Virus record (IMG/VR): IMGVR_UViG_3300022188_000226
Span: 1 to 64,000 of that record
Source: a virus
Reading direction: 5' to 3' (one strand)
DNA length: 64,000 bases
This document shows, piece by piece, positions 17,701-29,700 of the stretch. The notes under the pieces are model-generated. The model did no database searches. It was not told where the DNA came from and saw nothing but the letters and a program-made list of their open reading frames with translations. The stretch's first letter is position 1. Each line of letters opens with the position of its first letter. A program made the translations under genes and the position numbers.

Positions 17701-20307
17701 AGTCAAGGGAGATCTCACGTTACTCAAGCACCATGTGGTGACCATGAGTGTGGTAGAATTGGGCCAATGTGGTTTCCGTTTAATGTTTGTACATCTGATA
17801 ATTTTTATAATGTCCTTAATGGGGCTGGTCAATGCACTATGCCAGTATCTGAGGGGGATGCTTCTGTTAAAGTTATGGGAAATGGGGCTTGGCGTTATTG
17901 TATGGCTAACGAGTTTAAGTCTTGGATAACCCCTGGCGGTAATTGGGCCGCTGCTTGTGGTACAGGGTTTTATTATCATTATAGTCAAGCTAACACTTCT
18001 ACTATGCAGTTTATAGGTTGGGCAAAAAAGAAGGGTAAGATTGAGAAGGATTATTATCTTATGTATGATTGGGCTTTGCCTCCGTTTGGTAATACTGGTA
18101 GAAACATGGTCGAGCGATGGTTATTTAGAGATTATGCAAGTTTTTCTGATTTCAGTGGTCCGAAACCAAAAATATCAACTGAATATGTGCCTTTAGTTTT
18201 AGACAGAGAGGACTTTATAGACGATTTAGACGCTTTTACTTACCCTGGGATTAGTTCACACCCTGAGCTACATGAACCTTTCTCTCACAGATCAATATTG
18301 TCTACATTAACAGCTAAATGGATAAATGAAGAGTTAGTACAAAACGAAAGACATAGGTTTGAAGATATCATTGAGGTAGAGACTCATTCTGGTTGTATGT
18401 ATCCATGGCCTAATCTTATAGGATACGGGGTAGCAAGATATAAGTTTAAGTATGAAAATTTGGCATGGGCTTGGCCTGAATATTGGAAGTCTATAGAAAG
18501 GGGAGTAGGAACTGATAAATTTAAATGGCTAGAGTTGTCTGCTCCAAGATATCTGATTGATGGAATTAAAAAAAGGCATAGGCTTATTACTGATGAAGGT
18601 TTACATACTATTGCATTTAAAGCCCCTATAGTAGGAAATCAAAGTGGTGGTAGTGATGGGTATGGAGATAACAGTAATGCTTTAGATTCTCCAGATAATT
18701 TGGCTGGTATTTGTTTAGATGGGCCATATTGGAGATATTTTAAATTAGAATATGAAGATTATACATCTGGTTATATTGAGTGGGTAGATGAAAGTGCTTC
18801 AGGAGAAGATGATGGTTCTGGGGGGTCAGGGTTTGAGGAGGGGAACTATAACATTTATGAGGAGGCTAATAATGGGACAGGTTCTGAAGTTGAGGAGAGT
18901 GAAATCTCAAAGTGGGTACATGATTTTGATACTTTATTTGATTCTGATGCTTCTACAGGACTAGTTGCTGATAGAAAAGTAGCAGCAGGGTCTGGTTTTA
19001 GTCGTTTTAATAGAGGTTTAATTGCAAAAATACCTAAGAATAGACTAAATCAACTTCCTATGACAGAATCAAATATGGGTGTTGGGCAACTCATTGATGG
19101 TGATCTTTCTTTTGATACACCTTACGGAAATTCTGCTATTTTCGTTTGGGGGGCTAACGATTTGAAATCTTCAGCAACTAGATTAGTTATTGTTGGTGTC
19201 TGGGGAACTGGTGGAAATCTTAGTGAGGAAAATTTAGTTAATTTATGTAAACCGTCTGTATCTTTTATGGAAAAAGAAGGCGGTGAAATGAAGAACGTGT
19301 ATTCCAGAGGAGGACGTTCTGGCTGGTGTTTATCTTCTACAGGTGATAAGAAGGAGACATATACTCTTGAAGCTGAGTTTAGTAAATATCCAGATAGGTT
19401 ACTGCATCCTTCAGATTATCACGAATTAACACTTTCACCAGTAGCTACTGAGTTTATGCAAATAACTAGCGTTACGTTGTATGGGTCTAATTATACTACT
19501 CAGACTGAAGAAGTAGTAAAAGTTTGGGAACAAAAGTTCTATGTATCTACTTTAGATATAGGGGGTGCAGCTAACGCAGACGGGCCTGATACAAAAAATT
19601 ATAGGGATTATGCGAGAGATGGTAGAAGAGCCGGTCAGTATTTACCAGTAGAAGATGGTGATTTGTGGAATACTGGAGCTCCTGGTAATGCTGTTTCCAA
19701 AATGGTTATGATCTCGGCAGGAAAATATTATGGGGTAGATGAGGATGAAAAGATACCAGTTACTTTAGGAAATTTAAAGACAGTAGAAGCAGACGAGCAG
19801 AAATTGTTATATGAAGAGGCTGTAGAGTTAGATGGACATGCTGAACTTTTTTTTGACCCAGTATTACCTCCAAATATAGCATATTTTATTAAGGACGTTT
19901 TAAATATTTCTGATAGTTTAGAGATTAATGCGTGTAAATTAAAATATGATATAGTAGATTGGAAACATAATATACATAAATGCCGTTTTCTTCAAAATGG
20001 CGAATTTTTCTCACCAGGTGGTCATTATTTTAAATGGTCAGACTCATATTTTAAAAGTAGGTGTTATATTTCCGGGCCAATAGAAACAGTATATACTCCG
20101 GTTTGGGTGCACCATAGACATGGAGGGCCAGACGGTGGCTCAAAAACTGAGAGTATTCCTAGTGTAGGGGACTCTTATGCTGGGGTAGTTAGGCTAGATT
20201 ATTATGAAGGACGGTTGTGGCAGCTTGGGGTTTTAGGTTTTAGTGAAACAGGTCAACCAACAGATGTTTTAACGGGGGCTAAAAACCAGGTTTACGAAAG
20301 GAGTTAA
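14746..20307 (+). CDS. Giant cysteine-rich virion protein (1853 aa)
   Basis: The start overlaps the previous stop, with AAGGAGG upstream. The first ~420 residues are unusually rich in Cys, Trp and aromatic residues and contain recurring short motifs ('CQYWVKG', 'KCAFWDADF', 'CPCYTGSWVFC'), suggesting small metal- or disulphide-stabilised modules. The middle is beta-rich and unassigned. An acidic Gly/Ser/Glu linker lies near residues 1345-1390 ('SGEDDGSGGSGFEEG'). No transmembrane segment, protease or lysozyme motif is visible. It begins the run of giant proteins and is directly followed by another Cys-rich small protein. A tail or adsorption role is inferred from size and neighbours. Confidence 0.6.
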   Translation: MAIDPWELILEWWQNYQADPRADAENIESGLRKQQTASKSSFSSTDPAVTSSLQTASCQYWVKGLPNVCAHWDSTNMVCGYRNSSDDIQSSDIPTGSATGGCDGLGRRQWCNRYKAPVDQATGETINYDHEKYACILPCIERSGSGRTIHHEKGIQTVPWAPNEIAGYNPDDKNVGQCDNNGMGRGKEGFTQDFIENLQLLPPICKHYKPHMMGFGAVDPRPYHGNPPSSIWNDGQTYIPRTPKKLHDGSIADPLVMMNKRLPFSFQVYNQRSQFQKCAFWDADFGGAFRFGDYGADPSYFQIQINQKAESYCLLRREGNISVKDYTDIDPDTTNIPWVLQDVWTKGGTVVCNGAKPECPCYTGSWVFCRDRNMQDGMRISADQLFELRFWASDWSSQEEYDKFYEEKPGITHEGFSDVTTADIYTFTKWVQDELTDEVSASDSVMRGSKHHMCMPAPLHMREYDHAAYTSIEPVIYPKHDYYSGTTTKSEVAYPTLVRELASSDNIFPNILVIHPYASMDSWNMTVCNQEDYVEFSYHNHNLMHDKPKISVVGQCVRNSRMWAINVSHEGVLDCLETYSVLNTMRVNTRAQLIPDAQYEFFCRGVEKLIVKADSGGSAGIVEGQTNEYGFFMLEGLELIANGDNEIFIICEFEGGDYPLFVYRYRRVKSKYFGALITQNEFSHKYVGSIWENTTPKMFSPSCTVYGSVSSINGEVASVISCYSFFRPDPLLGDQHYYSYSFNAYSEEEEDLDQWVQVGPTGYIWAELPDINISYLFGFEVIEAFMEPKNSGTEESPKWPSSCGGFENESNIAIELEVVETKRKQIPPSGILLEYKKGGKHRPRAFFNKDWRLRIKYKFVKLESSQALAHNAEDYWPIWNAYGGIHFVNSPYDIIFDVGSADFTITGLGGMASRGTAAVMALVVDQKDGRLQAVAASKMLLTGMRFTCRSIDILYSYMASATVYDLEPAFGFFTWRGSPQVNPSTSQGRSHVTQAPCGDHECGRIGPMWFPFNVCTSDNFYNVLNGAGQCTMPVSEGDASVKVMGNGAWRYCMANEFKSWITPGGNWAAACGTGFYYHYSQANTSTMQFIGWAKKKGKIEKDYYLMYDWALPPFGNTGRNMVERWLFRDYASFSDFSGPKPKISTEYVPLVLDREDFIDDLDAFTYPGISSHPELHEPFSHRSILSTLTAKWINEELVQNERHRFEDIIEVETHSGCMYPWPNLIGYGVARYKFKYENLAWAWPEYWKSIERGVGTDKFKWLELSAPRYLIDGIKKRHRLITDEGLHTIAFKAPIVGNQSGGSDGYGDNSNALDSPDNLAGICLDGPYWRYFKLEYEDYTSGYIEWVDESASGEDDGSGGSGFEEGNYNIYEEANNGTGSEVEESEISKWVHDFDTLFDSDASTGLVADRKVAAGSGFSRFNRGLIAKIPKNRLNQLPMTESNMGVGQLIDGDLSFDTPYGNSAIFVWGANDLKSSATRLVIVGVWGTGGNLSEENLVNLCKPSVSFMEKEGGEMKNVYSRGGRSGWCLSSTGDKKETYTLEAEFSKYPDRLLHPSDYHELTLSPVATEFMQITSVTLYGSNYTTQTEEVVKVWEQKFYVSTLDIGGAANADGPDTKNYRDYARDGRRAGQYLPVEDGDLWNTGAPGNAVSKMVMISAGKYYGVDEDEKIPVTLGNLKTVEADEQKLLYEEAVELDGHAELFFDPVLPPNIAYFIKDVLNISDSLEINACKLKYDIVDWKHNIHKCRFLQNGEFFSPGGHYFKWSDSYFKSRCYISGPIETVYTPVWVHHRHGGPDGGSKTESIPSVGDSYAGVVRLDYYEGRLWQLGVLGFSETGQPTDVLTGAKNQVYERS

Positions 20308-20308
20308 T

Positions 20309-20716
20309 ATGTTGGAAAATTTTTTAGGTGTAGTTAAATGTGAATTATGTCAGGGTCAGTTGATTGCTGATCCAAAAAGTACCATGGAGGATTATGTTAT
20401 AACCACGAATACTAATGTTACAAATATATTTGAAAATATAGACGTGTTACTAAATAAGTATATAGTCTATACATGTATGTCTTGTGGTAATAAAGTAAAA
20501 TATACATATAAGGAATTAGAAAAGAGTTTTAGAAAGACGTTAACAGAAAAACTTTTAGTGTTAGTAGCGAAAGGGGTAATTGTTGGTACAGAAGTTACTA
20601 TGGAACAATATTTTATATATTGTGGTAAATGTCCAGGGTTTGATGGGTGTGGTGGGTGTCCAATATCGGTATTTGATGAATGTAAGGTAAAGAGGTTTCC
20701 AGTAAATGAGTTATAA
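20309..20716 (+). CDS. Small cysteine-cluster protein
   Basis: A 135-aa protein with AAAGGAG before ATG. It has two spaced CxxC pairs ('CELC', 'CMSC') consistent with a zinc ribbon split by an insertion. Near the C-terminus is a dense cluster, 'CGKCPGFDGCGGCP' plus one more Cys, which could bind a second metal or an Fe-S centre. The stop overlaps the start of the 3008-aa gene. The 3008-aa product also carries a Cys-rich patch near residue 180, so the small protein may help fold or cap it. Function unknown. Confidence 0.55.
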   Translation: MLENFLGVVKCELCQGQLIADPKSTMEDYVITTNTNVTNIFENIDVLLNKYIVYTCMSCGNKVKYTYKELEKSFRKTLTEKLLVLVAKGVIVGTEVTMEQYFIYCGKCPGFDGCGGCPISVFDECKVKRFPVNEL

Positions 20717-23700
20717 TCTTCTAAATCATGGTGGTAAAATAACCACAGCTAATAATTGCGTGCACGACTCAAATATAGGCTATGAGGTAGATTTATCTAA
20801 TAATGGTGATGTAGACGAGTGGTTATACTATGATGGTATTCATACATATGGTTGTTGGAATAATTATTTGTTTGGTACATTGTATGATGATCATGTCGTT
20901 ATAGGTAGATATGACCCTTTTCGTCCTGTGGAAGCAGAAGATTACTATTTTGTAAAGATAGTTATGAAACTTGTTTTAAAGGAAAGAGTAAGTTCACGAG
21001 CATACCCATCTAATGGTAGAATTATGTGGAGAACTTTAAGTGATCCTATATGGTCGGATAACAAACAGTATGATTTTGAACTGTATAATGATGAGGAGTG
21101 GCATACTTATTACTTAAATATGGGTGAGGTCCAATGGTGGCAAGGAGATATCAATGACTTAAGAATCTATCCAATATTGGAAAATGGTATAGCTGGTGAT
21201 GACTTTTATATTAGAACAATAGAGATTTTATCAGTTAATACTTATAAGTGTTTAAATTATAGTTGTAGTTATTTTTCTCAATATGAACATAATTGTCCTG
21301 GTATTGGTGAACGAGGTTATTGTAAATCAAAGGATTTGGATGCATTAGTTAGAGAAGGGACTAGATTTGAGTTTGCTGGAGATATACTCTATACAATAGA
21401 GGAGGGCGTAAATGATATTCTCTATGTAAACATTAATGAATATGGGTTTGAAAATATAATTCTCAGTCCTATGCAGAATGTTTCTGGTAAATCTTTGGTT
21501 ATTGCATTGACTAAGGAAATTTCCAAGCTAGATGTCGGTGGTTATGCAGAATGTGATGTAGATTACACTGATCGTGGAGCAATTATAATTTATGCTGGTA
21601 ACTATGTAGATGATAGTACAGTTCGTATAAATGATTCTCAATTGGCAAGGGAGTTACAGTTCAGAGATTATTATGGTAACGATGTTTCTGTGAAGCATGT
21701 AGGTAGAAATCCTGCTACTGGATTTAGGCCTCTTTCTTCTTTTAAGATTAAGACTCACCAAATCTATGGTTTATTAGACACAAGCACAGGTTCCGATTTT
21801 TATTTTAATCCTTTTATACCCAGTGTTGAAGGTGGTCGAAGGGATTGGCTGGCTACTGGTTTAGGAGAACCATCTAAAGATGTTAGGGGGTCTAGTACAG
21901 ACGATTCAGGTATTCTGAGTAGATCATATGACTATGTAGAAAATAATAACAAAACTATTATAGATTTTAATCACCCATTCAATGCTAGTGGAAGAATTAC
22001 TAAAATATATGCTGGAGTAACGTTGGATAATGTTGGGGGTAGTTTCCAGAATCGTGGAACTTTTGATTTAAAAAGAATAGTGCACCAAATGTCTGATGCT
22101 AAAATAATGTTTTTTAGACCTCTTAAGAACGGAAATTTTAGAGTATTACCGATGGAAATTCCTATAAATAACAGAGACCGTGATTTAGGTAATATATACT
22201 CTGCTACTCAGGAGTATGTAGAGCTGGATTGTGATGTATTTATTAATAAAGGGGATCTTATAGGTGTTTATAACGCCAACGTTTACAGAAGTAAGTCAAT
22301 TTCTGGGAGTGAGATTGATGCTCTTTACTACCAGGTAACAGGTAAAGCTGCTGGTAATATATCTGTACGTCAACCTCATGGTAACGGGCAATCTGGTTTA
22401 TTATTGTATGCTAGAGGAGATTTTCAACAAAATCGTTTGGTTTTGGATATAGATTTAGGTAAAAGAGTTAATATAAAAAATATTTATACTAAAGGTGTTG
22501 CTGTAGAAGAACGTTTGGAATATAATATAGCCAGATGTTTGGATGTAAATTGGAGTGTAGATTTGTTTGATGAAGATCATACAACAGGCTATATACACAT
22601 CACTGACCCTTTAATACTACGTTATTTTAATCATCCTAATATTTATTATGGTAAGGAATGTTTGACAGACGGTATAAAAACTGTTCCAGATGGATTGGCT
22701 GCAGATGGGTTTTCAATAATTGGGGGAAATCATTATAACTCACTTTCGGGTGCTATGCATAAAAAGGATGGTGGTACTAATGTAATTTTGTCCGGACCAA
22801 AATATTTTTCAGTTAATGGTGATTGTGAGTGGGTAGGAGTATATCTTCATGCTGGTAAAATAAGTCCATTTTCTGGTAGGGATTTTAGTAGTGACCCAAT
22901 AGCTTTAACTTTACATTTTCCATATCAAGTGGAAAAGTTGATGCATAAATCTCGTATTTACTTTAAGGAAAGATTTAATTTTAGAAGTTTTGCTGTATCT
23001 CATTATAGGGGGGAGTTTTATACAAACGGGACTGCAGATGATGTAAGATATGATTTACTTCCATGTAGAAGTCAATCAGATTTACCTGAAGGTGTAGAGC
23101 CTACTCCATGGCAGCAGATATCGTTGGATGGGTTAGTATATTCTCCAGAATTTTTAGAAAGATGGGATAAACTAAATTTATATTTAGCACAGAACCCTTC
23201 CATAGGTCATTCTATAACTGAAAGTACTGGTGTTTTAGAGAATAATTATGATAGTGATTTTGCTTATTGGGATAAGGAGGGCGGTCTTCAGTATTATGAG
23301 ACTGGTATAATTATAAATAATAAGCAGTTTGAGCAGGCTACTCGACTAGACTGGACTATTATTGAGCATGAATGGACTCCAATAAGAACTAAAGGTTATA
23401 GACTCTATTGTGATTTTCATGAGTCTACTAAAATATGTGAGTTTGAGATATTTTGTTTTGTAGAGAATATACGGTCTAGTATGGAAGGTACTGTAAATAT
23501 AGATTATTCAGCTTATGAAGAAAATTGGTGGACTGGTCAAAATTTTACAGAAATTGATGGTATTCGTACATTTATAGGGGATACTCCACAGTATGCACGT
23601 ATTACTATAACCCCTATTACTGAAATAAAGTTTTCAGATATTGTTTTGGAAGTTAGTTATGAAGATGTTTATATGGGAGAAAAGGGTTGTCAACATATGG

Positions 23701-26700
23701 TTTTACCGGTTGATGTGCAACGTGGTAAAACTAGTATTTCCCAGAAAATTGATTTTAAGAATATATATGGTTTGCCATACGATCTGTATGTAGACGTGGA
23801 AAGTAATTCTATAGTAAATGATGGGGTTATATTTTATAGTATTTTGAATAACGAAGAGTCTATTGATAATCCAGTAATCGGTCCAGATGCTTATTATAGA
23901 AAACACAGTGATTACAGAATAGCTAATGATAATAAGAATGTTGCTATAAATTGTCCAGTGTATGCACTTAAAAACTTATTAGACGGAGCTGATGCTTGGT
24001 ACTCACATGACAGAGAATACTCGTGGAAGTATTGGGGTAAGATTACTGAAGGTAATAATCTTAATTTCAGTAACTTGCCTAATTCGGCAATAACTACAAT
24101 TAATGTACCAGTATTTACTAGAAGTAAGTGGTGGAAAATAGGGTTTTTTGACCCACGTATAGTAATGACTGTAAGAGAGGTACATGTATTTTATCGGGAT
24201 GAAGAAATACCTGATGTTACTTTTTATCATCACAAGAATCAGAACGTTATAACTGGTGCAAATACAGATATTGCACCGCATTTACAAGATGGGATAGTTG
24301 ATGGGAGTTATTACATATTAAAAGGGGACAACTATATAGGTTTTGAACTTCCAGAGGTGCAGGAGGTTGATCGAATAGTATTATATCATGATTTTAAAAA
24401 TGACTATGAAAATAGTCATGATATTGCTGGAATAGACGTTGATACTAGCCTGTGTATACATGGTGAAGGAGATCATTATCAAACAGATTCTATTGTTGAC
24501 GAAAGTTATTACGAGCACACCATTCAAGTAGTCGGTAGTGGTATATACACAGATGAAAGGTATACTGATATATATTATGATTTTACACAAGATTTTTCAG
24601 ACTGTGTGAACACAGTAGAACTATTTGACGGTCCTGATATAGATACTAGTAGATGGACAGATTTAGTTGGTGCAAGTATAGAGAGTGGTGAACTCAATAT
24701 TACTAATTCTGGTGTTGTCGGCGAAGTAACCACTGTGCCATATTACTATGGAGATTTTGATGTTACTGTAGACTTGAGTATTGATGGTGAATTTGAAGAT
24801 AATCCTGGTTGGGGTTGTTGTTTGGAAGCAAGGACAGACGATAATAGATATATTAGAGTTGAACGTAGTTACATGTTTTTACATGGTCAAGGTGTTTTTG
24901 GTTATGTAAACTCACTTTTAGGTACAGATTTAATGGGATATGCACAAACTGATGTCGAAGTGGGAATACAACTTAGACTGTGTAGAACTGATGAGGGAAC
25001 ATCTGCTTATGCAATTGTAGACGGTTTTCAACATTTTTTAGGGGATACTACGGTTTTGGGTACAGATGCTATAAAATTTAGGCTTTTGTCAAATCTTTCA
25101 CCGTTAGCCATGAGTGTAACTGTTGGTAAATTTGATAATTTTACTATAGATAATTCAGACGCAGATTGGGGGGTAAACCCCGATTATAGTTCTTCATTTA
25201 CTTGTACAAGTGGCTTACCCACATCAGTTTCGGGTGGGTGGGGGTACTATTATAATGTAGGTACAGGAAATTTTGCTTCCGGTGCTGGTTATAAAATTCC
25301 AAGAATAAATGAAGTTCAAGCATATCCTATGGATCAAGATTTTGAATTTACATTTAAATTTATGTTTCAAGGTGAATCTTTTATGGATTATCTTGATAAT
25401 TCAAGTGATTCTTATGGAGTATCAGTCGGTTTACTTGGGTATAAGGTTCAATGGCCTTCAGGCAAGCGTAGGTTGAAGCCTTATTTTACAGGAGTACAAG
25501 TAGTGTTACGAAGGGATAATATAGGTATAGCTACACAGAATACATATTGTCAAAGTTCTTCTTCGTATACAGCACTCAATACGGGGGGCTGCCCTTACTA
25601 TTGTAAGTTTACTGGTAATGGGGAAGGTCAGTATGTCTTGGCTGTATGGACAGATAATTATGACGGTGTTGATATTGTAGCAACAACTACTCTGAATACT
25701 ACACTTACATGGGAAGCCGATAAAGTCGGTGTTGGTTCAGGTTATTATAAAGATTATTATTTTGATAGGGTTGGTAGATGTAAGGGTTGGGTAGCAGATT
25801 TTGATTTTACTTGTCATAAAAAGTCTTTACATCAAAAATTTGGTTCTGCAATAAAATTTAGTAATTTTCCAGGTGAACACTTATGTGTAAAGTATGAAAA
25901 CAGTTCTTTGTGTAACATAACTAAAGAGGGGTTTGCTTTCGATACTAAAAGGTTTACTATAGATTTTCATATAAAATTCAATTCATTACCGACTGTTACA
26001 GGTGATTACGTTTGGCTAATTGGTTCTTGGCACAAAGATCAGCTATTAAGCGGTATTGTGTTTCCACTAACTCCTTCTTCTTGGATTTTATACTTACAGA
26101 AGGTGTCTAGTGGTTATAAGTTAAAATTTAAAGTTAATTGTGATGAATATGTGACCAGTATATTTGATAAATCGTGGTCACCAGATTTACATAGATGGTA
26201 TCATATTATGTTGGTAAGGGGGCCTTCTAGTTTGACTAATGTAGATTATTGTGTGATGATTAAAGATGGTCATGGGATTTCTTGGCATGATGATACTTGG
26301 GGAGATAATATAAGTTGGTCTGGTACAGATGTTACTATCGGAAAAGGTTTAGATGGCTGGCTTGAGGAAATAAGGGTATCTGCAGATTATGAAAAAGGTG
26401 GGGGTAGGGTGGATAGTTTAGGTTCTTATTATGAATATCATCTTAAAACTGTACCAACTAAAAGGTATGAACGTTATTACACTATATCTCTTTATGATAG
26501 TTCAGATAATGTATATTACGGAAAGAACATGGATGTAGATGTTATGTTTGATAATACATACAGTTACCACGAGCTCTTTAGCACTTGGAGTGAGTCATAT
26601 TATACGGTTTTTGCAGTAGATTTTGGTCAACGACACTACCTTGATATAGTTAGAAGTTTTCCGGTAGATAGTTCTTATCAGTTCACTAAGACCTCTAATA

Positions 26701-29700
26701 TACTATATTCTAATAAAGATACGGTAGATCCAGTAGAGGCTTTTTCTCTTACAGAGGAAGAACAGGAATTAAGTACAGGGTTTAACGGGCAGAATCATAA
26801 TTATCCTCATAATTTTATAAGTTATGATACAACAAAAGCTACTTCTTACATTATAGATGATACTTTTTATCAGATGGTTAATCCTAATGTTGGTCAAGAA
26901 TACGCTAGAGCTGATTTCAAACCATACTTTAAAGGGAATTTTGATGTACAGATAGATTTTGATTTGGGTGCCGATAGTCCTTCTGGAGGAGGTACATGGC
27001 AATTACAATTACAGTTTGAAGTTATAGATAATTCTAATTTTGCAGTTATGGTAGAGAGGTCTTTTAGAGATAATTCGGATCAGTATGCTTTTTGGGTTAA
27101 GGACAATAACAGTTCATGGGCCAAGAAGTCCATTGCTTATTACCAACATCAACGAGGTTCTTTACGGTTAATTAGAGAAAACCAGATTTTTAAAGCATAT
27201 TATAAAGAGAAAAATGCTACTAAATGGTCAGACTTAGGGTTTTGGCAGATGAGAAATACTTTCAACCCTGAAACTACTCTTAAGTTATATACAATTAGTG
27301 ATGCTCCTTTATACCCTAAAATAGAAAATTGGTGGGATAATTTTATTGTCAATTTTGGAGAGCCTTTGTATAGTACTTACACAGATACAAGATGGGCTAA
27401 AATAAAGATGTTGAATGGTGATGGGGTATCTCGTATTATAAAGAATGCGGGGTTTTATCCTAGTATATACGAGCAGAATAATGAAATAGGGCAGTATAAT
27501 TGTATTTGGGAATCATTGGGCACGGCTATTACAAGTTATGCAGGTGACGATAATCTAGCTTTAGGAGTTACTTGTTCTGGGTCATCTTATGTTGGTGTAA
27601 TGACTCCAGATAAGGCAGTTAATGGCGTAACAACAGAAGGGGATTTTAGTCAATGTTGGGGTTCAGAGGAAGAAAGTACCCCTTGGATTACACTGCATTT
27701 AACTGAGTTAGAGCAAATATATAGGATTAGAATACATCACGGATATGAAGATAAGAATACACTTAATATAATTTTTGATTATAAAGTTCAAGTTTCTACA
27801 GATAATGAAACTTTTACGACTATATTTAATATAGAATCTAATACGATGTCCATAAGGACTCATGATTTGATTTATCCTGTTTGGGCTAAGCAGATAAGAA
27901 TATATGTAACTAATTACAGGGCTATTAATCGATATGTTTGGACGGGGGAAGAAAGAGGTTTTCAGTTCTGGAAGGGGGCAATTCTTAGAGAAATTGAGGT
28001 GTATAAATATTATGGGTTTACAGTTATAAATAGTGAAGATACCCCAGTAATTGCTATAGACCTGAAACAACAGTTTTTTATAGAAGGGCATTCTCTTATA
28101 GGTATTGACGCACATCAAAATGGAGACGGTAGTTATAGTGCATGCTGGAGTAATAATAGTAGTAATTTTACATATTGTAATAGTGACTTATCAGATCCAA
28201 AAAAAGTTGAATTTCGTCCTTGGGGTAGTACTCCTAAATATGATAAGTGGGTGGCTATAAAGAGGAATACGGCTTCAAAGTACCCAGAAACTTCTCCAGA
28301 TATACCTGATTACTTAAAGCATGTTATTATTAAAGGAGCTGAAGATGAGGATGGTACAGCACCTAATCCTTTTGAATATCCATGGTTTTGGGAATCTACT
28401 GTCAGCCAGTTAAGCTATGATTATAGTATGTTAGCCTCTAATCCATCCGGTGGTTTTGGGCATTCTCTTTCTAGATCTTTAAAAATAGAATATCCAGCAA
28501 CTACAGAAGCAGAGCATATATATTTTATTGAAGGTGACGTGTTTGGAAAGGATGAGGTGTGTTCTTGTAGAGATGGTTTTGGATTCCATATATGGATTGA
28601 TGACATAAATAATATAGACTATGATTTTGGTTATATCTATTTTGGAGGGTTTGATTACACTACGGAACGAAATTCGGTTGTTCATAGTTGGAACTGGTCT
28701 ACTATCAGTGGTACGCTACAAAATGGATGGAATAATCTAAACCTTACGTTTTTGTATGCAGATGAAATATCTTATACAGAGTTGTCTAATACGTATGGTG
28801 ATGATTCTAGAAGACTTTGGACAATTGATTGGGGAAAAATAGGTCTTGTGTTTAGAGGTAAGGGTAATCCAATTACAATGTGTATTGATGGTAGTTATAT
28901 AGAAAGAAATCATTTTGAACATGGGTGTTTCCAAGACTATGGGCTGTATTTGCATGCTAATGATATTATGAAAATCCAGGTTGGGGCAATGGATTTTCAT
29001 TCTGGTACTATAGAGTTTTTTATTAGGCCAGATTGGGACTGGGATGGTAGGGATGCATATGGCGAATTTAAGTATAGAACTTTATTTCATTTAGGAAATG
29101 TCGCAAATGATATGTTGGGGGCTGCTATAGGCCCACGAGGAATTGAAGTTTATTATGGGAATTTATTAAGTGATTTGCATATGTTTGGTGTAACAGGAAT
29201 GAATACTAAGGTTATAGACACTGTTACACATTTAGCGTTTGTGTTTTCTAATGACGGGTCCGGTATAGCCTCAGACAATAGCACAATTAGAGTGTATATT
29301 AATAATTATCTAGTGGCCAAAGAAACTAAACCCTGGAAAGTAAGTGACGATAAACATTTTAACTTTATTTTCGGTGGACAGGGGGTATTGGTTGTTAAAT
29401 CTAAAGGATACTCTCCAGTGAGTTCTGCAGTTGACGGTGTACTTAGTCGTTTAAGAATTCATAATTACTGTAAGACTGATTTTTCAGATTCGTTGGGAAA
29501 TAGCGAATCTCTAAATGATAGATATTTAGATGACCCCAGCCAATTTGTAGAAATTTCTAAAGATAATGTAACCTTTCATAAGGTAGGAAGTGTCGAGTTA
29601 CCATTTTTCTATGAAGAGGTTTCTAACGGAGAATCAATACCTGTATGGGTTCGTTTTAATCTTCCTAAGCATCTTTCAGGAGTAGAGAAAAGAACAGCTA

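Noticed and set aside
23703-29000. Several open frames on the minus strand opposite the giant gene
   Set aside because: They are low-complexity Ile/Tyr/Ser-rich translations of the antisense of AT-rich coding DNA and lack ribosome sites.
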